From Acinetobacter bouvetii (GTDB lineage: Bacteria > Pseudomonadota > Gammaproteobacteria > Pseudomonadales > Moraxellaceae), in the NCBI RefSeq assembly GCF_902753875.1, contig NZ_CADDTS010000023.1:62001-126000 (forward strand): 64,000 nt of DNA. The letters are read 5' to 3'. Below, piece by piece: positions 56,699 to 64,000 of this stretch. Numbering within the stretch: the first letter of the stretch is position 1; the number at the start of each line of letters is the position of its first letter. The position numbers and the translations under genes are program-made. A model generated the notes under the pieces. It saw only the letters and a list, made by a program, of their open reading frames with translations. It did no database searches and had not been told where the DNA came from.

Positions 56699-57793
56699 TT
56701 ATTTCTTGAATGGAAATGCATATTTTGCAATGCGTTTGATCACACTTCCATATTGCTTAAATAAGTTGGCATTATTGTAATTTAAACCATATTTTTCACA
56801 GACTGCCTGTACTTTCGGTGCCATTTTACGGTAACGACGTGCCGGAATATCCGGATACAAATGGTGCTCAATCTGATGACTTAAATGCCCGGTCAAAATA
56901 TGAAATGCTTCCGAACCGGTTAGGTTGGATGAACCACGAATCTGACGCATATACCAGTGCCCGCGACTTTCATTTTGCAGTACCGATTTTGGGAACACTT
57001 CTACATCTTTGGTAAAGTGACCACAAAAAATAATGCTGAAAGTCCATATATTACGGATACCGTTTGCCACCAGATTGCCAGTCAATACCGGTAAAGCTGC
57101 AGGACCAGCAATCAATGGGAAAAACACATAATCTTTAAACAGCTGTTTGCCAATTTTCTTCTGCATCGGTTGCCATTCTTTTTTGGCTTGTGCTTTGCTC
57201 TTACGACCAAACCATACTTTACCAATTTCCAGATTTTGAATGGCTACGCCCCACTGGAACAACAGGCAGAATGGAATGGCATAAATCGGTTGTAACAGAT
57301 AGCCTGGTTTCCAGCGTTGTTCCGGAAACAGGCGAAGCAAACCATAACCAATGTCGTCATCCATACCTTTAATATTTGTATAAGTATGATGTTTATAGTT
57401 ATGCGTTTGACGCCAGTTATCTGAAGTACCGACAATATCCCACTCATAACTTGGGCCATGAAATTTAGGATCATTCATCCAGTCATATTGACCATGCATG
57501 ACATTATGACCCAATTCCATATTTTCCATGATTTTGGCAAAGCCTAGTAAACCTGTACCTAGAAGCCATGCTGGCGGGAACCAACCAGCAAACAGACAGG
57601 CACGTCCGGCAATCGAAGCATAACGAATGGTTGAATACACTCGACGGATATATTTCGCGTCTTTTTCACCAATATCATCAAGTACTTCTTGTTTAATCGC
57701 ATCCAACTCACGTGCTAATTCATCCAATTGAGATTGTGTGAGCTCACCATTTTTTGGATTTTTAAAATATTCTACTTTAACGGGCATATTCAT
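56699..57793 (-). CDS. desB: Acyl-CoA fatty acid desaturase, DesB-like
   Basis: The 364-residue membrane di-iron desaturase has the three histidine boxes H-N-V-M-H, H-N-Y-K-H-H and H-Q-I-E-H-H. Hydrophobic segments lie between them. The redox partner DesC is encoded upstream by the same operon, and a DesT-like repressor is divergent. This is the arrangement of the Pseudomonas aeruginosa acyl-CoA delta-9 system, which adds double bonds to imported saturated fatty acids. Regiospecificity is inferred from that match. Confidence 0.88.
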   Translation of the reverse strand: MNMPVKVEYFKNPKNGELTQSQLDELARELDAIKQEVLDDIGEKDAKYIRRVYSTIRYASIAGRACLFAGWFPPAWLLGTGLLGFAKIMENMELGHNVMHGQYDWMNDPKFHGPSYEWDIVGTSDNWRQTHNYKHHTYTNIKGMDDDIGYGLLRLFPEQRWKPGYLLQPIYAIPFCLLFQWGVAIQNLEIGKVWFGRKSKAQAKKEWQPMQKKIGKQLFKDYVFFPLIAGPAALPVLTGNLVANGIRNIWTFSIIFCGHFTKDVEVFPKSVLQNESRGHWYMRQIRGSSNLTGSEAFHILTGHLSHQIEHHLYPDIPARRYRKMAPKVQAVCEKYGLNYNNANLFKQYGSVIKRIAKYAFPFKK

Positions 57794-57807
57794 GATATTT
57801 GACTCAC

Positions 57808-58875
57808 TTATAAATCAATAACAAGATCGGACTGTGCTGAATTGACACAAATTTTTAAGACATTTCCAGGCTCTGAATTTTGACTGCCATTGACTAGATT
57901 CTTGGTAGAACCTTCAACTTTATTGCAGACACATTTATTACAGATACCCATACGGCAACCATAAGTCGGTTTGACATTTTGCTGCTCCAGACTGCTCAGA
58001 ATGGACTGGCCTTTAGGAATTGCCACCACTTTATTAGACTTCAGCAAAGTGATATTCACAAAGCCGACATCAGAACTTTCTACTGGAGACATGCTAAAAG
58101 CTTCACTTTTAAAACTTTGTGCATCGGCAAATAGTTGTTCAGCCTGCGCAACAAATCCAGAGGGACCGCAGGCATAGACCGTACTATTTTCAACATCTGA
58201 AAGTAATGCCAGATGCTCTTGGTTTAAGCGCTCTCCGGCATCTTGTTCCTGGGTATAAAAAACCTGGAATGAAAAGTTTGGATATTGTTCCGCCAATTGT
58301 TCAAAACGTGTTTTAAAAGCAACGTCTGCATATTCTTTAACCCAGTACAATAACTGGATAGGTGCTTGGCGCATTTGCTCTGTTTTAGCCAGTGCTTTCA
58401 ACAAACTGAGCATTGGAGTAATCCCACTCCCTGCTGCCAGTAAAACCATTGGTTGCGCTTGTGGAGTTAACAACATATCCCCATAAGGCTGACCAAATTC
58501 AAGTACATCGCCTATTTGTGCATGTTCATGCAACCATGAGCTGACTTTACCCTGATCGACTTTTTTAACCGTAAGAAGTACATGTTGGCTATCCAGCTGA
58601 GTCAAACTATAGCTACGTTCATAACGTATACCATTAACACTCACAAAAACTGGATGATGCTGTCCGGCTTGCCCCATTTTAAAATGACGGTTCACTTGAA
58701 TAGTTAAACTCACCATATTTTGTGCAGCATTTTCTTTTTGTACAATTTTGCCTAAAGGCTGATTGAGAGACCAAAGTGAGTTGAATTTTTGCAACCAGAA
58801 ATTAGCTGCATGCTGATCAATTACAGTTTCAGCAAGGGAACTTAAGGGAGATTTAGTTTTTTCTAAAACATGCAT
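57808..58875 (-). CDS. desC: Ferredoxin reductase-type electron donor, DesC-like
   Basis: The ATG at 58875 gives 355 residues; a GTG four codons upstream is possible. It is a fusion of a flavin-reductase FAD domain (R-Y-E-R-S-Y-S-L), an NAD domain (LLAAGSGITPMLSLL; YACGPSGF) and a C-terminal plant-type 2Fe-2S domain (C-R-M-G-I-C-N-K-C and a later L-K-I-C). It would supply electrons to the desaturase encoded 14 bases downstream. Confidence 0.9.
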   Translation of the reverse strand: MHVLEKTKSPLSSLAETVIDQHAANFWLQKFNSLWSLNQPLGKIVQKENAAQNMVSLTIQVNRHFKMGQAGQHHPVFVSVNGIRYERSYSLTQLDSQHVLLTVKKVDQGKVSSWLHEHAQIGDVLEFGQPYGDMLLTPQAQPMVLLAAGSGITPMLSLLKALAKTEQMRQAPIQLLYWVKEYADVAFKTRFEQLAEQYPNFSFQVFYTQEQDAGERLNQEHLALLSDVENSTVYACGPSGFVAQAEQLFADAQSFKSEAFSMSPVESSDVGFVNITLLKSNKVVAIPKGQSILSSLEQQNVKPTYGCRMGICNKCVCNKVEGSTKNLVNGSQNSEPGNVLKICVNSAQSDLVIDL

Positions 58876-58906
58876 AGTCAGTACCACGCGATTGAATTTT
58901 AATTAT

Positions 58907-58920
58907 TATACACATGTATA
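58907..58920. promoter_or_regulatory. Candidate operator in the desC/desT intergenic region
   Basis: TATACA-ca-TGTATA is a perfect dyad, followed by two direct copies of GTATATATATTT (58916-58940). It lies 32 bases before the desC start and about 100 before the regulator start, a fitting position for the TetR protein to bind. Not matched to a known DesT consensus. Confidence 0.4.
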
Positions 58921-59014
58921 TATATTTGTATATATATTTGTATTGTTTCTATTCATTTCCAAAGTTGCATAGCTGCCGTTATAATACGTTAGTGTCTCTA
59001 ATCCATTGAAAAAT

Positions 59015-59710
59015 ATGAACCAGTCTTCAGTCAAAAATAAAGTTGATGCTCCAATGAATAAGCAGAGTCTTATACATGAGCCTGTGGTCGTCCGTACTGT
59101 GGGTCGTAAAGCAACGATAACCAAAGAAGAACTGTTTCAAGCTGCTCTAAATTTAATTGGCCCACAAAAAAGCATTGCCTCTTTGAGCTTGAGGGAAGTT
59201 GCACGTGAAGCTAGAATTGCTCCGAACAGTTTTTATCGACATTTTAGAGACATCGACGAACTTGCCATTGAACTGATTGATCGAGCGGGTAATGTATTAC
59301 GTCAAATTTTGCATCAGGCACGCTTAAAAGCATCCAAGCAAAGCAGCATTATTCGCAGTTCTGTGGAAGTTTTTATTGAGCAATTAGATGCAGATGAAGG
59401 CAATTTAAGCTTATTACTGCGTGAAGCTTATACGGGTTCCACTTCCTATAAGCTGGCTGTCGAACGCCAATTAAATTATTTCCAACAAGAATTACAGGAA
59501 GATCTGATTCGTTTGGAACGCTTAAATAATAATAAACTTTCACATCCTGATTTGGTTGCTAAAGCGATTACCCAGTTGGTCTTCAACATGGGAGCTACTG
59601 TCATTAATATTCCTGTAGCAGAACGCAAGGAAATTGCTGAACAAACCATGATTATGATTCGAATGATATTAGAAGGTGCACGTCATTTAGATGAAGCAAA
59701 AATTCGGTAA
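59015..59710 (+). CDS. desT: TetR family regulator, DesT-like
   Basis: The ATG at 59015 gives 231 residues. The TetR domain has the turn and recognition helix A-R-I-A-P-N-S-F-Y-R-H-F near residue 65, preceded by S-L-R-E-V-A. The sequence belongs to the FabR/DesT branch, which senses the ratio of unsaturated to saturated acyl-CoA. Divergence from desCB supports this. A basic Gly-Arg-Lys segment lies before the domain. Confidence 0.87.
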   Translation: MNQSSVKNKVDAPMNKQSLIHEPVVVRTVGRKATITKEELFQAALNLIGPQKSIASLSLREVAREARIAPNSFYRHFRDIDELAIELIDRAGNVLRQILHQARLKASKQSSIIRSSVEVFIEQLDADEGNLSLLLREAYTGSTSYKLAVERQLNYFQQELQEDLIRLERLNNNKLSHPDLVAKAITQLVFNMGATVINIPVAERKEIAEQTMIMIRMILEGARHLDEAKIR

Positions 59711-59779
59711 ATTTTGCATCTTTGATCTTGGCTCTGTGATGCATTTGTCTATTTTCATCGACACGAAATATAGTGATTG

Positions 59780-60466
59780 TTAACTTAACAAACCTATTTG
59801 TTTGGCCGTATAAATGGCTTTAGTTCTAGAATTGACTTCTAATTTTTGATAAATCTTTTTTATATGCACATCAACAGTGTATCTGGAAATATTCATTTCA
59901 GCACCAGTTTCACGGCTGCTAAAACCATTTGCAATATAGGTCAGAACTTCTAATTCACGTTGTGATAACTTGACATGAATATGGTTATCGCAATGATCCA
60001 CAGAAGGAATGATCCCTTTATTTCGCATTTTTTTGAGTATTTCCTTGGCTACAGTCGGATCAATAATCGCTTCACCTTTTAGCATACTACGTATTGCAAA
60101 CATCAGTTCTATATCATCTTTTTCCTTTAATACATAGCCATTTGCGCCAACACTTAGTGCATTATAAATCGTCTCTAAAGCATTCCAGGAAGATAAAACC
60201 ATAATAGGAGCTTCTGTTTCTCCCATTTGACGAACTGAATCGATAAACTCAATTCCATTGCCATCAGGCAAATTCAAATCTACCAATAAAAATTTGATTA
60301 CATTCTCTTGATAAATCTCTTTGGCAGAACTAATCGTTTGGGCAAAATATATATCGTTTTCTTGATAGCCAAAGGTTTTTAGAATTTTATGAATACGCTT
60401 CTGTTCATTTGGATCATCTTCAATAACAAGCATGGGTTTTAACAAAGGACAATTTAAATTCAACAT
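59780..60466 (-). CDS. NarL/LuxR family response regulator, orphan
   Basis: The product has 228 residues: a receiver domain (M-L-V-I-E-D-D; phospho-acceptor Asp in F-L-L-V-D-L-N-L-P-D) and a C-terminal LuxR-type helix-turn-helix (LSQRELEVLTYIANGFSSRE; Y-T-V-D-V-H-I-K-K-I-Y). No histidine kinase gene is adjacent. It must work with a kinase encoded elsewhere. Its targets are unknown. An ATG eleven codons later is an alternative start. Confidence 0.9.
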   Translation of the reverse strand: MLNLNCPLLKPMLVIEDDPNEQKRIHKILKTFGYQENDIYFAQTISSAKEIYQENVIKFLLVDLNLPDGNGIEFIDSVRQMGETEAPIMVLSSWNALETIYNALSVGANGYVLKEKDDIELMFAIRSMLKGEAIIDPTVAKEILKKMRNKGIIPSVDHCDNHIHVKLSQRELEVLTYIANGFSSRETGAEMNISRYTVDVHIKKIYQKLEVNSRTKAIYTAKQIGLLS

Positions 60467-60612
60467 TTTTTACTATCCGATATATTTGTAGATAGTGTTG
60501 TGCATACCTACTGACTTTTCTATCCCTATAAATAGGTATATTTGACGTTTTTTTCAACATTATCAAAACATAAATGCACACTACATCACACTAAAAAGAT
60601 TTCCATGACCCT

Positions 60613-61416
60613 TTATTTCTGTAAATTAATAATTTTCTGTACAAACCGCGCTGTGGCTTCCGGCTGCTCTAAAGGAAACATGTGTCCACCTTCTACAACA
60701 CTGTAGTTTATGCCATAGGTTTTATTCATGCCTTGCGGTAAGCCCTGCTTGTAAAAATGGCTTTGCTTCGCGGTAATTAAATGCGCAGGCACATTGGGCG
60801 CTTTGCGCGGTGTACGCCACCACCACCCTGGTACCGTCCGGAAAATATGTGCTTCAACTTCTTTAGGAATACTCAGCGTCACGCCACCACGTTTTTCATC
60901 TTCTTGCACACCATATGCAAAGTAGTCATCAAAACATTGCTGATCAAAACTTTTAAACAAACGGTTATTTCGCAAAGCTGTATATGCCGTTGCACGGTCA
61001 GGCCAGTGGTCATTGCGTTTCAAAGTTAGCCCTGCTGGAGTAACTTTATCAACTACTTTTAATTTCAGCTTTTGCATAGCTTAAAAAATAGCTGACTTAG
61101 GCCCTATCACAAAAGGTGGATCCATAATGACCAACTGTGAAAATAAATCTGGTCGTTTATAAGCAGCCATTAAAGTCACCAGGGATCCAAAAGAATGCCC
61201 GAGCCCAATAACCTGCTGATTTGGAAATTGCTGTTCAATGTCTGCAATTACCTGATTAACTAGGTGTGTCCATGTATAAGTGACTGGATGCTCAGGACTC
61301 ATCCCGATGACTGGAATGGCTTTAATATCGTACTCTACACCCAAAGCGCTAAAAAACTTTTGATAACTGGCAGATGGAATGCCATTGGCATGAGTGAAAT
61401 GAATTGGCTGTGGCAT
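60613..61416 (-). pseudogene. Alpha/beta hydrolase interrupted by an ochre codon
   Basis: From the ATG at 61416 the frame encodes an alpha/beta-fold hydrolase with nucleophile elbow G-L-G-H-S-F-G-S. It meets TAA at 61083-61081, and continues in the same frame to a second stop at 60613 with the rest of the fold, including the late E-G-G-H-M-F-P that holds the catalytic His. A single substitution in one codon (probably Tyr or another) explains the split. The intact protein would have about 267 residues. The two halves would have to be made separately to work, so this is called a pseudogene. Confidence 0.8.
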
Positions 61417-61590
61417 AAACTTAAAATAACTAGAGTGTTTTTTCCATCCTAGTCTGTATTCATCATTTAAGTAATTGCATTTCTGCCTCATTCACTGAAT
61501 CGCCAGTCAAGCAGACTCAAATGAAGCATCTGGCAAACCAGAATATATTCAAAAGAAATAAGTGCTTTACAATAATTAGACTCAAAATGG

Positions 61591-61857
61591 TTATTTCGCA
61601 GATACTACTAAATTTTGATTAGGCATAAATGTCGCCCCGCATGTAGTTTTGTCCCCCACAAGCACCACTGCCCGACCCTTTACGGATGTCGACTGGTCTG
61701 AAGCGATTGCGGATACAATTGTTTTACATTGAGGACAAAAATGCTTCATACCGTTTAAATGCACCGCAATGCCATTAATGGTAAATGTATTGTCACATTT
61801 AGAAACCATACCGCCATGTGAAGTGGTTGAACCCATTGTGATTAAAGACTTCGCCAT
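61591..61857 (-). CDS. PAAR domain protein
   Basis: The 88-residue protein fits the PAAR family: G-S-T-T-S-H-G-G near the start, then His and Cys residues in H-F-C-P-Q-C and T-C-G-A-T, likely for structural zinc. PAAR proteins sharpen the VgrG spike of type VI secretion and carry effectors. No VgrG, effector or immunity gene lies nearby, and the protein has no C-terminal extension, so it is a lone tip protein. Confidence 0.85.
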   Translation of the reverse strand: MAKSLITMGSTTSHGGMVSKCDNTFTINGIAVHLNGMKHFCPQCKTIVSAIASDQSTSVKGRAVVLVGDKTTCGATFMPNQNLVVSAK

Positions 61858-61960
61858 TGTTATTCTTCTTGTACGTTATAAAAATTATTTTTTGATTTTA
61901 ACATGAGCCTGATTCCACATTCTAGATTAACAATTCAAAAGCCTATCAGGATCAATCCAT

Positions 61961-61986
61961 AAAAAAAGCACCCGGAGGTGCTTTTT
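61961..61986 (-). terminator. Rho-independent terminator after rapA
   Basis: AGCACC-cgga-GGTGCT lies just past the rapA stop, with a T-run on the minus strand. Confidence 0.88.
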
Positions 61987-62009
61987 CATTTAAGTAAGAT
62001 AACTCGAAA

Positions 62010-64000
62010 TTATGGTTTAACCACAACCATGACCTGAATGGCTTCCGGTGTGACAGATAAGCCGTCCAGTAATGTTAAGCCTTCTTTCTGGAATTTCTGT
62101 AAACGTGAAATTTCGTCTTCACGGATGCTTGGATTGAATTGCTTCAAGTAAGTTAAACGGTCAATTTCATATTGCCATTTGTTGCCATAGACTTCTTTCG
62201 CTTGCTGCTTAAAGTTTGGCAATGCTGTTTTGGCAATATCCAAGGCTTGCGCATAGCGCTGTTCAATCACTTCACGACGCGCTTTCACCACTTGACGGCA
62301 GCTATTACCATCCAGATGATGCAGATAAGGTTTCAGAATTTCAGGTGCAATCTTTTCCGATAGATCCTGACCTTTTTCACTCAGCAATACACGGATTAAC
62401 TGTTGTGGCAAGCTTGACGGCAAGTTCAGGGCTTTCGGCGCAATAACATCTACTTTGAACCATACTTCTAGCAATACCGAACCTTGTGGCAAGGCTGCAG
62501 ATTTTAATACCGCAACATTGGTACTACCAAAAGACTGGGTATTGATCATTTCCATCACGCTTTCAGTGAATGGATGTTCAAGCGTCAAATACTGGGCATC
62601 TTCACGAACTTGGGCCTGATCACGATAGAAAGTTGCGGTCATGCCTTCTTCATCCAAAGACAAACCTTGAACTTGCATTTGATCGGTAGGCTTAATAATA
62701 ACCGTACCGTTACTTTGTTCATCAAAATCAATATTGGTCGATGCCATGAAACGTTTCATGAACATTGGCAAAGTGGTGTTATCGTCATAATTTTCAAGTG
62801 CCTGAACAATTTCCTGTGCCACAATTGGACGGCAAGAGTTATATTCAAGCAAACGGTCACGACCTTCCTGCAATTCAGCTTCCAGCGCTTCGCGCTGAAC
62901 ACTGACTTCTTCAAGTAAATCTTCAAACTGCTGGCCTAAATCTGCCAATAAACAGTCTTTTAATTTCACAATAAAGTTTTCTTGCAGCGTTTGTGCAGTC
63001 GGTGAAATATTGCTAAAAATATTTAGACCTTCGTTGTACCAACGGAACATACGTTCTTGTGCAGTACCGGTCAAATAAGGCACATGAATCTGAATCCGGT
63101 TTTCCTGACCAATACGGTCCAGGCGACCAATACGCTGTTCAAGTACATCCGGATTGGCTGGCAAATCAAACAGAATCAGGTCAGAGGCAAACTGGAAGTT
63201 ACGCCCTTCCGAACCAATTTCAGAACACAGTAAAATTTGTGCGCCATAAGAGTCTTCTGCAAAATAAGCTGCCGCTTGGTCACGTTCAAGCAGGCTCATG
63301 CCCTCATGGAACATGGCGGTACGAATACCAGCATGCAAACGCAGCACATTTTCCAAGGCTTCAACCACTGGACCACTACGTGCAATCAGCAACACTTTTT
63401 TGTGTTTCAATTCGGTGCGTAGCATTTCCATCAGCCACATCACACGTGGATCATGTTCCATCCATGCGCCATCCAGCTGGGCTTCTTCAGGCCACATCTG
63501 TTCACGTAACTTGCCATCTTTCGACCAATTTGCTGGTGCAGCTAAAGCAGCAGGTTGACAGTCACGGCCCGGGAAGCCTTGAATCGCTTCACGGGTATTA
63601 CGGAATAAAATACGACCTGTGCCATGACGGTCTAACAATTCGTGAATGGCACGGAAACGTTGCTCAGGCTCATCTTGAATGCTATGACCCAACAAGCCTT
63701 CAATCGCTGTTAAATGTCCTGCTTCCAAAGGCAAGTCTGACATCAGCACTTCAGCAATTTTTGCGGTTTGATGATATTGCTCTTCTTCATCCAGGAAGCG
63801 ATCCAGTGAGCTAAAACGTTGCGGATCGAGCAGACGTAAACGGGCAAAATGGCTTTCTACACCCAGCTGCTCAGGTGTTGCTGTAAGCAGTAACACACCC
63901 GGCGTTTTTTCTGCAAGTTCTTCAACCAGGTCATAGCGGTCATTACCGCCTTCTTCCTCAGACCACATCAAGTGATGTGCTTCATCGACTACCAGAAGAT
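62010..64000 (-). CDS. rapA: RNA polymerase-associated helicase RapA (C-terminal part, cut by window edge)
   Basis: The frame is open to the right edge, where it reads L-L-V-V-D-E-A-H-H-L, the DEAH box of a Swi2/Snf2 ATPase. About 663 codons are visible. Later motifs follow: L-L-T-A-T-P, the helicase C domain with SEIGSEGRNFQFA and Q-R-I-G-R-L-D-R-I-G-Q, and the RapA C-terminal domains. RapA recycles RNA polymerase after transcription. The N-terminal third, with Walker A, lies outside the window. Confidence 0.93.
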   Translation of the reverse strand, partial: LLVVDEAHHLMWSEEEGGNDRYDLVEELAEKTPGVLLLTATPEQLGVESHFARLRLLDPQRFSSLDRFLDEEEQYHQTAKIAEVLMSDLPLEAGHLTAIEGLLGHSIQDEPEQRFRAIHELLDRHGTGRILFRNTREAIQGFPGRDCQPAALAAPANWSKDGKLREQMWPEEAQLDGAWMEHDPRVMWLMEMLRTELKHKKVLLIARSGPVVEALENVLRLHAGIRTAMFHEGMSLLERDQAAAYFAEDSYGAQILLCSEIGSEGRNFQFASDLILFDLPANPDVLEQRIGRLDRIGQENRIQIHVPYLTGTAQERMFRWYNEGLNIFSNISPTAQTLQENFIVKLKDCLLADLGQQFEDLLEEVSVQREALEAELQEGRDRLLEYNSCRPIVAQEIVQALENYDDNTTLPMFMKRFMASTNIDFDEQSNGTVIIKPTDQMQVQGLSLDEEGMTATFYRDQAQVREDAQYLTLEHPFTESVMEMINTQSFGSTNVAVLKSAALPQGSVLLEVWFKVDVIAPKALNLPSSLPQQLIRVLLSEKGQDLSEKIAPEILKPYLHHLDGNSCRQVVKARREVIEQRYAQALDIAKTALPNFKQQAKEVYGNKWQYEIDRLTYLKQFNPSIREDEISRLQKFQKEGLTLLDGLSVTPEAIQVMVVVKP

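Noticed and set aside
25949..61083. Genome-wide stop-codon recoding, suggested by in-frame TGA, TAG and TAA
   Set aside because: All three stop types occur as normal ends of intact genes in this window, so three unrelated nonsense changes in dispensable genes are the simpler reading.
63059..63814. 251-codon plus-strand frame
   Set aside because: It is antisense to rapA, whose motifs are unmistakable.

Overview
This window is chromosomal DNA from a gamma-proteobacterium, almost certainly an Acinetobacter (species not determinable from the sequence alone). The DNA is AT-rich. Hfq carries the very long Gly-rich (GGFGGQ)n tail typical of Acinetobacter. The gene orders holB-pilZ-tatD, exbB-exbD-msbA-lpxK-kdsB, amgK-murU facing lptD-surA, and tsaE-mutL-miaA-hfq are those of the Moraxellaceae/Pseudomonas lineage. 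Most of the window is core genome. I saw no insertion sequence, prophage, CRISPR array, tRNA or rRNA.

Layout. 1-7.7 kb (minus strand): a long envelope and housekeeping operon read as exbB, exbD, msbA, lpxK, kdsB, holB, pilZ, tatD, then a TetR regulator and a type II secretion pseudopilin cut by the left edge. 7.7-11.8 kb (minus): rsmG-parA-parB (chromosome segregation) and amgK-murU (peptidoglycan recycling). 11.9-15.7 kb (plus): lptD-surA (outer-membrane LPS insertion and its chaperone). 15.8-19.9 kb (minus): tsaE-mutL-miaA-hfq. 20-25.4 kb: two pseudouridine synthases, an orphan RelB/DinJ antitoxin, a GNAT, a DUF441 membrane protein, a GAF-GGDEF diguanylate cyclase and MetR. 25.4-26.7 kb: the least ordinary stretch, with a hairpin-rich tandem repeat in the metR leader followed by decayed coding fragments and an unknown gene. 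27-38 kb (minus): a potassium-channel-like protein, a Pif1-like helicase, a large unknown protein with a PcfJ-like end, an acyltransferase with a FabH-like synthase, and HrpA. 38.4-44 kb: ahpC and ahpF (peroxide defence) separated by LtrA, a KTSC protein, a candidate structured RNA, an O-methyltransferase and a DUF1653 protein. 44-50.5 kb: a repeat-rich lipoprotein, a VIT/CCC1 metal transporter, a YeeE/YedE sulfur transporter, a lipoprotein, the TIGR03915/TIGR03916 putative DNA-repair pair and a nitronate monooxygenase. 50.7-53.5 kb: a Fur-box-preceded cluster of an outer-membrane-barrel-like protein (broken by an amber codon), an FMN-binding protein, ApbE and a four-helix membrane protein with paired histidines. 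53.6-59.7 kb: dusB, a DUF1615 lipoprotein, a HAD phosphatase and a DesB/DesC/DesT-type desaturase locus. 59.8-64 kb (minus): an orphan response regulator, an alpha/beta hydrolase broken by an ochre codon, an orphan PAAR protein and the C-terminal part of RapA, which runs off the right edge.

The best candidate for a little-described system is the 50.7-53.5 kb cluster. It reads as an iron-regulated, extracytoplasmic flavin and heme electron-transfer module: ApbE would attach FMN to the SGAT motif of the FMN-binding protein, and the membrane protein looks like a b-heme carrier. The most unusual DNA-level features are the alternating hairpin repeat at 25428-25733 and a predicted three-way-junction RNA at 40802-40888.
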